Made by a program: the position numbers and the translations under genes. Source: Euglena gracilis (lineage: Eukaryota > Euglenida > Euglenophyceae > Euglenales). Taken from it: a stretch of 64,000 nucleotides of DNA. Shown here piece after piece: positions 1 through 11,582 of this stretch. The stretch covers positions 76,938,474-77,002,473 of the forward strand of contig CP154956.1 of assembly GCA_039621445.1 (NCBI GenBank), read 5' to 3'. Position 1 is the first letter of the stretch. Each line of letters opens with the position of its first letter. The notes beneath the pieces were generated by a model. That model was not told the origin of the DNA. It did no database searches and saw only the letters and a list, made by a program, of their open reading frames with translations.

Positions 1-1900
1 GGCCGCCTGGTTGGGCCCCAGGGTGGCGAGGCTCGGGTGGAATTTGTGCGGGGGGGGGAGGGCAGGACAGCCGGTGGCAAACCAAGCAGGGGGGGGGGGG
101 GGGGCTGCGGGGATGGTTGGCTGAAGCACGGATGAGAGCGCGGTGTGTTGCCCTCTGCCCGAAAGCCGTCAGAATGAAATTGGAGGTGCGGGAGGGCAGG
201 GGTGGACGTGCACGTTGGAATGCATATGAAACCCATAGCGCTGCACACAACCACACAAAGAAACCCCTCCAGGCCTTTTCGGGTGTAGAAAGTTTGCAAA
301 AAAAAAGGTCCAAAACGCTCATATGCGCATTTTTTTGCCCTCGTGCATATGTGTGCGTTTTTTTCCCAATATATGCATGTTAGGATGTTAACATTTTTTT
401 TGCAATTCTTTGAAGTGTCTTTCACTGCAAACACACATGTGAGTCTTTCCAAATAAAAGACACCCCCCCAGGGGGGGTGTCTGGGGTCCCCCTGACTGAA
501 AATTTTTTCCTCCGGCACTGCGTGCCGAGGTGGAAATGAGGTTTTTAATGCATTCTTTGGCTGATTTTGTTCCAAAAAAAAGTCCCAAAAGTGGCCAAAA
601 ATGGGCATTTTGGGTGAGTTTTGGGGTCCTAAAAATTTTGGCGCTTCGCGCCGGTCACTGGAAGAAGCATTTCCACCAGCAAGCCTGGCTAGCAGACCCC
701 TCCCATGTATCACCCCTTCACAAACATCCCTACCCCCCCCCCTTCCCATACAACCCTGGCCAGCACCTTCCTTTTTCAACTGGGGGCTCGGCTGAACCCC
801 CCCCCCCCCGGGTCATTGAGAATCCCTTGCCCCCCCAATTGTCCCAATTGCTTTGTCGTTAAAGTTCTATTTCTTCTCAGCTCTCAATGGAGTTGGACAT
901 GTTGAATGTACTCCAGTTCCGTTTCAACGCCCCCACGGCACTGGACAGACTGGATTCTGTTTTGTCTCTGTGTTCTTTTTTTTTATTCCGAGGAAGAAGG
1001 TGGTTTTTGGGGGGGGTTTGGAGCCAACCCCAAGTTTGCTTTTTGATCTGGTCCAAATTTTTCCAGGAATGCCTGAAAATCAATGATTGAAAATATGTGA
1101 AATTGCTTTGGTGATCGCCATTCGCCATCCAAACCATCCCTGACATTTTGGCTCATGGTCTTTCTTGGTTTTCTTTGGCAGAAGAGACAGTCATTTCCAT
1201 TTCAGAAGGTCATAACCCCCCCACAAATTTGAAAACCCGGTCTTTGAAATTCCACCCAAACATAACCCCCTCCGGGAAATGCTGACAGACGCCTGTGCAC
1301 GGCTCGAGATAGAAGCAATCCCAATGGTTACATCATTTTGCGACAGTTTTAGTTCATGATTTTGACATTTTTGTCCAAAAAAGCTGGGATTCTGCCAGAA
1401 AATGTTGAAATTTGGGCAAAATTGGGGCTAAGTTGTATTTTTGCTTTTGATTGCTGAATTTTGATTTCCCGCCCAAGTACACCCCCCCCCCCAAATTAAA
1501 ACCCCCCCTCAGTATACAGTGGAAGCCAATTCCAAGCAATTTGGGTCATTGAAATCAACATTCCTAACGGCGATGATCAACAAGCCTTGCACCCAAGTCC
1601 GAAGTCTGCATCTGAAACACAATCTGTCCCAGAATCTGTGCCTTGGACATGAACTCTGTCAAAGATACTCCCTTAAAAGAAAGCGCAACTCCCCCCAAAT
1701 AAAACCGCTTGTGGTGGCATCAAAGGAAAATTTTATTTGAATCATTGGCCATCAAAAAAAGCAGCCTACGAGAATGTCAAGTCAAAACTGACGAAAGTCA
1801 CAGGTTTGTTTGATGTCAGTTTTCTGTGATTTCTGTCATTTGGGAGGGGTGACTGCAAGGAAGGTATGTATGGCACTCAGTCGCTTGCGGTCCCCCCACG
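1..1900. other. Gene-poor repetitive DNA
   Basis: No gene recognised. The stretch has long G and C homopolymers (a G run near 90-107, C runs near 725-815), a short C/G hairpin at about 459-481, and a GGCGCTTCGCGCC stem-loop at 640-654. The short open frames are broken by homopolymers and have no recognisable domain. Poly-T and poly-C tracts resemble intron or spacer DNA of a large alveolate genome. Confidence 0.6.
640..654. repeat. Dispersed GGCGCTTCGCGCC stem-loop
   Basis: Perfect short hairpin (GGCGC, loop TTC, GCGCC) in AT-rich sequence. The same motif with small changes recurs at 6910, 7058, 8714, 11763, 11868, 13976, 15832, 57728 and 58472. It usually follows TTTT(C)CTCC and is followed by AAAATTTTT. 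The function is unknown. Confidence 0.7.
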
Positions 1901-1930
1901 CCCACGGTTGCATGTTCCCGGAAGCCCAGT

Positions 1931-2224
1931 TTGGCAGCGACGTTCTTGGGCCTCTTCCACCACAGCCATCCCGTCCCCGCCGAAGTGCTCTGCACCGCCC
2001 TTTGCCTGGTCCACGCCAGCTTCCTGTCGGCCCAGATGCTGGCCCACCTGCCCTCGGTGGTCGCCAGCTCGTGCCTCCACATGGCGATGCAGCTGCATAA
2101 CGTGGCCTGCGCCCACTCCGCTGGCCCCCCGCAGCCGGGCTGCATTGATGCGATGCGGGCCTGCTTGGGCAGTCTCGCAGTGGGAGCCTGGCCTTTTCTT
2201 GGGGCAATGGGCAGTTATCTTTAG
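1931..2224 (+). CDS. Possible isolated exon, unrecognised
   Basis: A GC-rich island stands out from the AT-rich, homopolymer-rich surroundings. One plus frame is open for about 90 codons (TFLGLFHHSHPVPAEV..., then CLHMAMQLHNVACAHSAG). A possible acceptor CCCAG precedes it near 1929. The strong third-position C/G bias matches the exons of the alveolin gene at the other end of the window. The predicted peptide is hydrophobic with several Cys and His and matches no family I recognise. The donor is unclear and other frames are also open, so it may be a single exon of a larger gene or chance. Confidence 0.25.
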   Translation: MAATFLGLFHHSHPVPAEVLCTALCLVHASFLSAQMLAHLPSVVASSCLHMAMQLHNVACAHSAGPPQPGCIDAMRACLGSLAVGAWPFLGAMGSYL

Positions 2225-3100
2225 GTGCGGATAATGAAGAATTTCTTTGGGGGGGCTTGAAGCCCCTGATGGATAATTCTGGATCACCTCTCAAACCTCC
2301 AGTTTCCCCATCGGTTTGGAACAGGGTTGTGCCGGAATCCCGAAACTCTGTGGTGGTGGAGGTGGTCGTCGACCCCCCCCCATCCCCATCCTGGTGGGTG
2401 GGGGGTCCGGCCAATATTTCAAGGGGCGCCAGTTTTTAGGCCAAAGTTTTCTTTTGGTGCCTTCGGCGCCAAACAAGTTTTTCTTTGCAGTGCTGTGGTG
2501 GGTGGGGTCTACCCCCATCTCTAAGGTGGGAGGGGTCAACCCCCTGGCTTTCCCGTAGAGCCGGAGGCTTTGCTGAAGCCTTTTTGAGATCCCCACCTGG
2601 TGAATACAGGTTAGATGAAAATTCCAGTTGGTTCCAAACAACTGTTACGGTAACTTGTTACGGTAAAAGAATTTAGCTCAATAAAGTTCAGTACCTGTGT
2701 TGGCAGTTTCTGCTCTTCAAAAAGGAAACTAGACACGTTCAGGCTATTGTGCCTAACTCAAACATGGTTTATGGCAAATGTATGCCATTAAAAACATTTT
2801 GACAAGTCATCATTCGGGAAGAGGGTGCGGCAATCAGAAAACCCGTCAAGGATTCCGGTGGAAAAAATATGGAAATTTGGGCATTTGGAAGCTTCAAAGA
2901 ACCCTGAACTTTTTTTTGGAGATGTTTCTTCAACCCATCTTCTGAAGATACTTTTTTGGTCATTTTTCCCTTGCTGATGAGCTGCTGGACCTATAAACAA
3001 GATTTTGCACTTTTCAATTGAGAATTTTGCATTTTTGCAGGATGGACAAGCATTGCGGTCTTTTGCCGAATTATTGGAATGCCAATCCCCAATTGCAATC

Positions 3101-3219
3101 CCATTTGCCCACCAACCACCCCTGTATACCGATCACCCCCTGGTTGGTATACAGGGGTGGTTGGGGGGTTGCAGTTAGGGGGTGCGTATGCCCCCCCCCC
3201 CAATCGGTGGGCAAATGGG
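3101..3219. repeat. Nested palindrome
   Basis: Inner arms AACCACCCCTGTATACC (3114-3130) and GGTATACAGGGGTGGTT (3146-3162) pair perfectly around a 15-base loop. Outer arms CCATTTGCCCACC and GGTGGGCAAATGG (about 3101-3113 and 3205-3217) also pair. This is hairpin-type repeat structure with no coding content. Confidence 0.8.
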
Positions 3220-3366
3220 GGATTTGTTGGTTGCCTTTGTCCTGCCCAAAAATTCCCATTTTTGGGCAGCATTGGCTGATATTTTGGTCCGAAACCCATT
3301 TTTGACAGAACGCTTTTCTACCATCAATTCCACTGGTTCAATTATTTTTTTTTCTTTTCACGTGCA

Positions 3367-3459
3367 GATATTTGCTTCCAGATTTCCACTGGCCCAACTT
3401 TTTTTAAGGGCCCTTAGGCCAATGGAAATCTGGAAGCAAATATCAAATAAGGGCCCTTA
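3367..3459. repeat. 28-bp inverted repeat with GGGCCC palindromes
   Basis: The left arm starts GATATTTGCTTCCAGATTTC (3367-3394). The right arm (3417-3444) is its near-perfect reverse complement. TTAAGGGCCCTTA palindromes sit in the loop (about 3403-3415) and just outside the right arm (about 3448-3459). Probably a foldback or MITE-type insertion. Confidence 0.8.
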
Positions 3460-3799
3460 ATTCCGGACGAACATTTCTGAGTGAATTCTTTTGGATGGTC
3501 AATTTTTCCTCGTTGGCTAAACTCAATTGTCCCCCCCCCCCCCCCGACGTACGCCAGGAATGCGCCAGCCGGGGAGGCAAACTGCCATCCGACAGTTCTT
3601 CGACAGCCTGGAGCACCCCCCCGCCGCCATGCTTCTCCACCCCGGCCTGTTCATCCAGGCAGGGCTGGACACTCGCACTTGTGCTCTTTGACAATTCAGC
3701 TGCTGCCGCAGTTTTAGTTGAAAAGACTTCAAAAGAAACCCACCAATTCGGGGTGTCCGTTGGTCCGAGAAAATTTGGAACCCTGACAGTTGGTTACCT

Positions 3800-3873
3800 G
3801 AGGCTCCACGGAGAGGCTCCGTGGAGCCTCATCTGTCTGCAGAGCCTGGTCATTTGAGCCTCCACGGAGGCTC
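3800..3873. repeat. GAGGCTCCACGGA palindrome cluster
   Basis: Arms GAGGCTCCACGGA (3800-3812) and TCCGTGGAGCCTC (3818-3830) pair perfectly. A third copy of the unit follows near 3860-3873. Noncoding. Confidence 0.8.
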
Positions 3874-6800
3874 CCCAGGTTACCAATTTGGCCACACTCG
3901 CGCCGCATCAAATCAAATCTCACTGCCCCCCCCTCCCACTGCACCTGCAATCCATCCCACATCATCATCCACCATTGCCACTTTTTATTGCAGATTCAAG
4001 AGCCTCTTCCCACTTTTTTTTTCCTGATCATCATCTCATCCCTTTCATTGTTAAGAACTCCCTGCAGTCGTAAAAAAAATTGCACATCCCCCCCTGTCCT
4101 TGACATGGTGTGCCAATGACATTCCCACCGTGTCAACTGCACGTTTCCCGTATTTTGGCGTGTCAAGGACGGGAGGGGGGATGCAATCATGAAAATGATG
4201 GCAAAACTCCTGTTCCCAGGTGTCTTTTTTTTTTTCAGGCAGAAGTTTGTTTCCCCCCTTTCAGAATTTGAGAGGTTTTTACAATCCTGTTGGAATTTTT
4301 TTTTGATTGCCTGATTTGATTGAATTTTTTTTTGTTGCAGACACTGTTTAATTCATGCTCCTGTGTTTTTTTTTGAGAAAATGGAATTTTTCCAAAACAT
4401 GAATAGTGTTTTTACACGTTGCGTGGTGTGATCCCCGAGGCAACAAAATTTCTTTTGAAGTCCTTTGCACAGCAGTGCAAAAAAAAGCAGTATTTCCCAC
4501 AAATTCGTGCCACAAATGATCATGAATAATCACAAACCAGCACGAGTTTGGGGATTTTCCAAAATCACGAATAATCACGAATTTCCATGAATGACCTGGA
4601 ACAGTTTTTTTGTTCTCACTGCAGAATGTCTTCTTCTGAGACTGACGCCTCAAATCAAGGAGTAATCCTCCTCAAATGGGAAACAAACATGGAAACGAGG
4701 TGGAAATATGACGGCCCAGAAGCGTGCAAGAATACAACAACGTCATTCATTGGCGTCATTTTTTGTCTGCTTTGCTCCATGTTCAAGATTGCTGTCCAAC
4801 CAAGTTGGTCAAAGAGCTTCGTTTTTTGATGTTTTTGCCGTTGGAGGTGATACACAAGTCAGATGAGGCAGGCTTACTTAAAAACCGTGCGATTTTTGGG
4901 TAGCACGAATAATCACGAAGAATCACGAATAATCACGAATAATCACAAAGCAGAATTGAGGGTCCTTAACACGAATTTGTGGGAATCCCTGCATACGGTA
5001 AAGCAATCGAACATCAAATGCTATCGAATGTGTATAGTGGTGTTCCAAAAGTTTGAAAATCGAATTTTTGAAGTTTCGTAGCAGCGAGGCCCCAAGGGAT
5101 GAATTAAAATGTTAATAAAAAATAAAAATGTGTTTGTGGCTGTGTGACTTTTTCCCAGATTTCGTTTTTTTTTGATTTCTCCAGTGCGGTCCTTCCCAGC
5201 TTTTGCAATAAACCACGGTCCTTGACCATCGCCAAAATGGGGCTATTTCAACTGACAGGGATATGTTCGTTGTGTTGACAGGGATATGTTTGTGGTTTGC
5301 TCCAAACGGCGTACACACCCTTCAGTTCAGCCCTGCACGCCAACCTCCACAGTGAGAGCTACAATGGTGAGCGTAGCGGTGAATCTTCCGCAAGCACTCC
5401 TGCCTCAGCAGGATATAAATGTTGCTACGTTTGCCGAGGGTGTGCATTCAATACCTTCATCAACAGGGAATTTGTGTTTTAGGGTGGGGAGCACATCCCA
5501 CCATAACTCCATACTGCAATTGTATTCTTTTTGGCTGGGCTTCGTTTTGACTCGGCATTGACCTTGCAAAAAGCCCGCCTAGTTTGTCCTCAATTTTGTT
5601 TAAGGCCCTTCTGGGGAAGAAGCCCTTCTAAAGGGTTTTCCGGCCCAACCCCCCCTTGGGGTTACGGAAGTTGAGGTTTTGGGAATGGGGTTAGGGTTGG
5701 CCTAAAATCCGGCCAAATTTCGAAGTTTTAGGCCTGATTTCAGCCCCACTCCCTAACTTTTGCCCAACCCTCACCCTAATCCCTTTCTCAACGGCAATTG
5801 TAACCCCAACCCTGCTGTCAAAACCGTCGACAACAGGGTGCAAGAAGAGATGGACCTACCCTGGTTCAACTACTCCCCCCCCCCCGGGGGGCAGTAGTCA
5901 AGGGCTGCCGGTTTATTGTGTATTTCGGGAGTGGGACTCAACAAGTCAGCTCAGCCCAGCAAAAATTTTTCTGCCCAAACTGCTGGAACATTTTGACAGG
6001 AAATCTTTAAATCAGACAAGAAAGAATTTGTCTGCTTCCTTGATCCCCCCCCCCGTCTGGACAATCGTGGTAGAGAGTAATTTTTGACGTATTTCTTGTT
6101 GCTTCGCAAAATATCAGCGGCTTGCAATGATGCGATTAATCAAGACAAGCTCCAAACCAGTTGTGCCATGGTCAAGGCCAGTTGACCAGGAATGCACACC
6201 CCCTTCCAGATGTCCCATTGGCTTTTGGAGGCTTTGACCCAGAAGGTGCAGTGGCAATCCATTTTTCAGTCCAGCCCCACTGTTTGTTCCAAACTGCTGC
6301 GAGCTGTGTTCCCCTCTTTTTGGCTGAGTCACATTTTTCGGAGGGTGCGGACATGCTGTTCAGCCCTGCCCTTCCCTTCACCCGCCCCCCACTATCTCTG
6401 CTGAACCAGTCCCTACCGGAGGTGCTTTGCATGTGATCTTTGCCCGGCAAACCGACTCCGCCCAACCTGGTTAAGAACTGAGTCGGATCTTATGGATCCC
6501 CCATCAAGGAAGGTAAAAATACGTGTTGGGTCTGCTGTCCTGCATGGTGCTGGGGTGGGGGGAGGGATGTGGTTGCAAATGGATTGCTTCGGTCAAGCAC
6601 AGCCTGAACTGTTGGAGCTTTATTGTGTCCTCCTCAATTTACTCAACCTGAGATTTCCGGGGAACGTTGAAAGACCCAATACATCTGGTGAAGCTTGGTG
6701 GGTGCAATTACCTCCTACACTGTGTTGTCCCAAAGTGACTTGAGGATCGATGGAAGACCCATTTTGAAGCAAACCACCCCTAATAACCTCCCAGCTTTAT

Positions 6801-7667
6801 ATCTGGGTGGTGTTTTGGGGGGTCTTATTTTTTGGATTTTTTTCTTGACCGACCCAGGCTCAAAAAAAGCATCATTTTTGAGGTTCCCAAAAGCATTGAA
6901 AATTTCCTTTGGCGCTTCGTGCCATGTGTGAATTGGTGTAAGATGACATTTAGTATGTTTTTTGCACTTCAAAAATCTGAAAATTTTGAAATTTCATCAT
7001 TTTCGTTTGTGAAATTTGGGTTTTTGGTAATTTTCAGGGAAAATTTTCACCGTCTTTGGCGCTTTGCGCCGTCAGAGGGGCCTTATTTTTGGATTTTTGC
7101 TTGATCAGCCCAGGGGGTCTTATTTTTGGGGGGGGGTATACAAATGATTATGAACAGGGGGGTATAAATGCTTCTGGATGCCACTGTGCAATGGGAAACG
7201 TTTGTTTAGACCAAAAGCGTCAAAATTTGTTGCCTCCCTTCAGCAAAGTCCTCTGATTTTCTATTGGCATTAAGGATGATTTCGGATGTTTTACCCCAGA
7301 AAGCGAACAAAATTAAGGACCACCAGCCACCCCCCCCCCCCCGGTCCGCCCGGGGCCAAGAATGGCATTTTGGGTGGTTTTTTTTGGGTCTTCACCTCCA
7401 AATTTTCGCTGAAAAATGCCAACCCAACAGGATTAGGGGTTTTTGGGGGCATTTTTTTGGGTACCGGCCAGATTCAGCTCCCATCCGCCAGATCCCCCCC
7501 CCGGACCCCCACCCAGTCCAGCCAGCACCTTTTTCCAGCTGGCCCGCAGGACCCCTCCCCCCTGGGCTCCATAAGAAAACTCCTGACCCCCCCTCAAAAA
7601 ATGCCCGAGAAACTTTCCATTGACACTGGGGGGATGTCAACCCTCTCGAGCAGACTTTGTTTAGTCG

Positions 7668-7880
7668 GGTGCCTACCCCACGGGGGGGTGCTAGGGGCAG
7701 GCACCCCATAGCACCCCTACTGACCCCCCGAGGGGGGGGGGTTGGGCAGGCACCCCTGTCCGGCGACCGATCCCGTTTTCTTTACCCTTTTGGCAAGGAC
7801 CCACCCAACCCTGGGTATCCTGGGCTGCCCTGCCCCACCACCCCGGGGGGTGTGCCTGCTATTGGCAGGCACGCTATGGC
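7668..7880. repeat. GGTGCCTGCC/GGCAGGCACC repeat family, copy 1
   Basis: Contains GTCGGGTGCCTACCCCAC, GGGGCAGGCACCCCATAGCA and TGTGCCTGCTATTGGCAGGCA, separated by C and G runs. Closely related blocks occur at 12,110-12,150 and 18,075-18,360. The core is a palindrome of the form GGTGCCTGCCnnTAGCAGGCACC. Confidence 0.7.
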
Positions 7881-8540
7881 ACCCACCCACCCCCCCCCCC
7901 CCAGTCGGTAAAAAAGAAAAGCCTGCTCTCGAGTTTGCTGATTTGCTCAATATTTGATCCAAACCTCACCAAAATTGAAAAAAGAGTCATTTCCTCCGTG
8001 TTGTTGATACACAACTTATGTCAGCGGGGCACATTTCTGGGAAGGTCGGATTTTCGATGGCTTTTTGCTTGTGATTTTGAACGATTTTCGGTCCAGCATT
8101 TTGTGCAGGGCTAAAATTCAACCGCTTTGGCCATGGGAGGGGGTGTCCCCACCCCCACCGCTTCCTTGACCCCCCCCCCCCACGTGGCTTAATGGCAGAC
8201 AGTGATTAACCCCTTTGAGAACTCCCAGAAGCCCATTCTTTGAAGAGGATGCTGCAACATAGAGATTTTTTCTGTGTTGTGGCACTCCTCTTCAAAAAGC
8301 TACTCTTTCTCCCCATTTGTTTGTGTCCTCTCTGCCTGCCATGATTTCCTCTTCCCCCCCTTTTTTCCTCGCAAAAGAATTGCTGCTTTGAACTGCTCCA
8401 CCTGCAGTATTGGGAGTATGCTCAGCAGGAGTTCCTTCTTGGCAATAAGTCATGGTAATTATGATGATGGTCATTGAATACAAATTGCATCATTCTATTT
8501 ACTCCTCAAACTGCAAAAATGCATATACATCCCCCTGCCC

Positions 8541-8913
8541 CAGGGTTTGATAAGGAGGGCGTACATGGTTTAGGTGGGGGGGTGACCCCCCCCCCCTCCT
8601 GGCCCGCAGAGGGGTCCGGACCACCCCCCCCCCCCACCTGCCAGGGGGTCCGGACCGACCCTCGGGGGGGGGGGGTTCCCGGGACCCTCCCCAAAAGGGC
8701 CAATTTTTTCCTCCGGCGCTTTGCGCCGAATTTTTTTTTGCATTTTTGGCACATTTTTTTGCCCAAAAAGTGCCCAAAATGGCAGTTTTGGTCGCTTTTC
8801 GGTAACTCAGACCGCGCAACTGTTTAGGTGGGGGGGTGTCCCCCTCCCCCCCCCCTCCTGGCCCGCAGGGGGGGGGGTCCGGACCCCCCCACCTGTCCTT
8901 ATATCGAACCCTG
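8541..8913. mobile_element. MITE-like element, family TTCGATATAAGGA, copy 1
   Basis: The block starts CAGGGTTTGATAAGGA and ends TCCTTATATCGAACCCTG, near-perfect terminal inverted repeats. Inside it has a duplicated module (TTTAGGTGGGG, C run, TCCTGGCCCGCAGG, GGTCCGGACC, C run) around a GGCGCTTTGCGCC stem-loop. No open frame encodes a recognisable transposase, so it would be non-autonomous. A second copy lies at 11,583-12,017. Confidence 0.65.
8714..8728. repeat. Dispersed GGCGCTTTGCGCC stem-loop
   Basis: CGGCGCTTTGCGCCG hairpin inside the MITE-like element, followed by a shared tract (TTTTTGGCACATTTTT, then GCCCAAAAAGTGCCCAAAAT) that recurs at 11,763 onward. Confidence 0.75.
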
Positions 8914-9140
8914 CCCTGCCCCCCCCCAAGGTTGTCTGGGAAGCTCCCCAGACATGAGGTAGGTGGTGGGGGGGCCAACCCCAAAGGGGGGCACCCCCTT
9001 TGGAAGGGGGGTCCCCCCCGGCGCTTGGCTTCTTTTATCACCAATCCTGGGGTGCCATGTGTTAAACCCGACCCCCCACTTATGACCAGGTTTTGAATAG
9101 TGCTGAGCTCTTGATAAGCGCACACCCACCCCTTCATTGA

Positions 9141-9217
9141 CCATCCCGGCCGGCGGCCCGGCGGCCCGGCCCGGCCCGGCCCGGCCGGCGGCCCGGCGGC
9201 CCGGCAGCCCGGCCCGG
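9141..9217. repeat. CCGG/GGCCCGGC low-complexity tract
   Basis: About 75 bases made almost only of CCGGC and GGCCCGGC units, directly before the 19-bp minisatellite. Highly self-complementary. Confidence 0.85.
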
Positions 9218-10256
9218 GGTCAGATGGCCATCCGGGGTCATGATGGCCATCAGTGGTCATGATGCTCATCCGGGGTCATGATGGCCATCAATGGTCATCA
9301 TGGCCATCCGGGGTCATGATGGCCATCATTGGTCATGATGGCCATCATTGGTCATCATGGCCATCCGGGGTCATGATGGCCATCATTGGTTATGATGGCC
9401 ATCATTGGTCATGATGGCCCTCATGGGTCATCATTCGTCATTGGCCATCATTGGTCATTATGGCCATCATTGGTCATTATGGCCATCATTGGTCATCATG
9501 GCCATCATTGGTCATTATGGCCATCATTGGTCACGATGGCCATCATTGGTCATCATGGCCATCATTGGCCATGATGGCCATCATTGGTCATGATCGCCAT
9601 CATTGGTCATGATGGCCATCATTGGTCATGATGGCCATCATTGGTCATCACGGCCATCATTGGTCATGATGGCCATCATTGGTCATGATGGCCATCATTG
9701 GTCATGATCGCCATCATTGGTCATCATGGCCATCATTGGTCACGATGGCCATCACTGGTCATGATGGCCATCACTGGTCATGATTTCCATCATTGGTCAT
9801 GACGGCCATCATTGGTCATCATGGCCATCATTGGCCATATGGCCATCATTGGTCATGATGGCCATCATTGGTCATGATGGCCATCATTGGTCATGATGGC
9901 CATCATTGGTCATGATGGCCATCATTGGTCATGATGGCCATCATTGGTCATGATGGCCATCATTGGTCATGATGGCCATCATTGGTCATCATGGCCATCA
10001 TTGGTCATTGGTCATCATGGCCATCATTGGTCATGATCGCCATCATTGGTCATCATGGCCATCCGGGGTCATGATGGCCATCAGGGCTCATGATGGTCAT
10101 CATTAGTCACGATGGCCATCATTGGTCATGATGGCCATCATTGGCCATTATGGCGCTCGTGGGTCATGATGGTCATCATTGGTCATGATGGTCATCCGGG
10201 GTCATGATGCCCATCATTGGTCATCATGGCCATCATTGGCCATGAGGGCCATGATT
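9218..10256. repeat. 19-bp minisatellite (GATGGCCATCATTGGTCAT)
   Basis: About 54 tandem copies of a 19-bp unit, with most variation at a few positions (GATGG/CATGG, ATT/CGG). The measured period is exactly 19, for example GGCCATCATT at 9841, 9860 and 9879. Each unit contains the perfect 10-bp palindrome GATGGCCATC. The long open frames here (HHWSSWPSL-type peptides) are products of the repeat, not genes. Confidence 0.95.
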
Positions 10257-10930
10257 GGGCAGGGGGGTCGAAAAACGCCCATTTTCGGCTCGAAAACACT
10301 TTTTCCAGGTGCAAGAAACCAAAAAACATGGGTTTGGGCCAAAAAAATTTTTTTCGATTTTTTTCGACTTTTTCGACCCAGTTTTGACCCAAAGTCAATG
10401 GGTCGGCGGCCCAAAACGGGGCGCCGGCGGGTCGAAAAACACTCGTTTTCAGCTCGAAAACAGTTTTTCTGGGTCCGGGAGGCCAAAAAACATCCTTTCG
10501 GGCAAAATTTTTTTTTTCGATTTTTTTCGACTTTTTTGACCCGGTTTTGACCCAAAGTCAATGGGTCGGCGGCCCAAAACGGGGCGCCGGCGGGTCGAAA
10601 AACGCTCGTTTTCGGCTCAAAAACAGTTTTTTTTTTTTTGTTTTTTTCTTGTTTTTTTTTTTTTTTTTTCTTCTTCTGTTTTTTTTTCTTCGGGTCCGGG
10701 AGGCCAAAAAACATGGTTTCGGGCAAAAAAATTTTTTCGATTTTTTTCGACTTTTTTGACCCGGTTTTGACCCAAAGTCAATGGGTCGGCGGCCCAAAAC
10801 GGGGCGCCGGCGGGTCGAAAAACGCTCGTTTTCGGCTCGAAAACAGTTTTTCCGGGTCCGGGAGGCCAAAAAACATGGTTTCGGGCAAAAAAATTTTTTC
10901 CGATTTTTTTCGACCTTTTTGGCCGAAAAC
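10257..10930. repeat. ~163-bp tandem repeat array
   Basis: Units begin GGGTCGGCGGCCCAAAACGG at 10,400, 10,563 and 10,783, with a partial unit before. The spacing is 163 and 220, the longer one caused by a T-rich insertion at about 10,622-10,690. Each unit has CTCGTTTTCGGCTCGAAAAC, GGTCCGGGAGGCCAAAAAAC and a TTTTTCGA tract. Open frames across it are repeat artefacts. Confidence 0.9.
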
Positions 10931-11582
10931 GGCTAAGTCGAACAGAGGGAAAAGTGTACAAAATGGACTGAAATGGCCCAAATTGACCAAAAAACGCCCG
11001 TATCTCAGGCTGGGCGGGGAGTTGCGGGGAAATCAAAATACCGGTAGATGGGGCGTTCCAAGGGCTTCAAATTAGGTCTCCGGACATTTCCTTTGGTTTG
11101 GCTTCATTTTGGAGATATTTTGAAAATTGACATTTTTTGGCCGTCCAAAGGGGGGGGGGGCTCATCCAGGGGGGGCGGGTAAATCCTACCGAGTTTGGAC
11201 CCCTTCGCGCGTGAATAACCCGGGCCTGGCGGGGAGTTGGGGGTCAAACCCAAGTGATTCGGAAACTAGGAATCCAGTCGCTCGCGACTGAAAAAAAAAA
11301 TTCCGGGAACCGGGCCGGGATCATGGTGATAATCCGTCGGTTCCCGAGGTGGCCCTGACCCGGGGGGGGGGGGCCCGGGGGCGGGGGGGGGGGGGGGGGG
11401 GGGCGCGGGGGGGGGTTCGCCAGGGGTAAGCTTCGCTCTTACCCATAAAGGGATAAGAGCTCAGCGACCCCCCCATCCTATAATCCCCCCCCCCTCGGTC
11501 CCAACCACTAAACCCTGACTTATAACCCCCCCCCGGAAGCCATGAGAAGGCAAAGAGAACCGCCAAGCTGACACCCCCCCAC
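10931..11582. other. Spacer with homopolymers
   Basis: No gene recognised. Long G runs at about 11,368-11,415 and C runs at 11,485-11,540. The segment TCGGTCCCAACCACTAAACC near 11,498 recurs in similar form at about 12,044, so the MITE at 11,583 is flanked by related sequence. Confidence 0.5.

Larger units (their letters stand above)
2225..8540. other. Intergenic or intronic DNA with palindromes and short repeats
   Basis: No gene recognised. It contains the three palindromes listed separately (3.1-3.9 kb), short tandem AATCACGAAT units at about 4,500-4,590 and 4,905-4,950, and a GC-rich piece at 5,316-5,480 that could be an exon (two frames open). A GGTGCCTRCC/GGCAGGCACC element lies at 7,668-7,880. 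C and G runs of 8-15 bases are frequent. Confidence 0.5.

Noticed and set aside
1140-1156. CATTTTGGCTCATG resembles the 3' part of the dinoflagellate spliced leader
   Set aside because: Only 13 of 14 bases match, the 5' half of the leader is absent, and no donor or exon context follows. Expected by chance at this level.
5640-5830. TTAGGGTT-like and CCCTAA-like words, possible interstitial telomere
   Set aside because: Only isolated single units, no tandem array.
8499-9269. 256-codon minus-strand open frame
   Set aside because: Runs through C/G homopolymers, the MITE and the CCGG tract; Pro/Gly-rich with no domain.
9386-9593. Open frames encoding HHWSLWPSLV-type repeats
   Set aside because: They are translations of the 19-bp minisatellite and exist in several frames.
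10214-10726. 170-codon Lys-rich minus-strand open frame
   Set aside because: Produced by poly-T and tandem repeat sequence; no start context, composition extreme.
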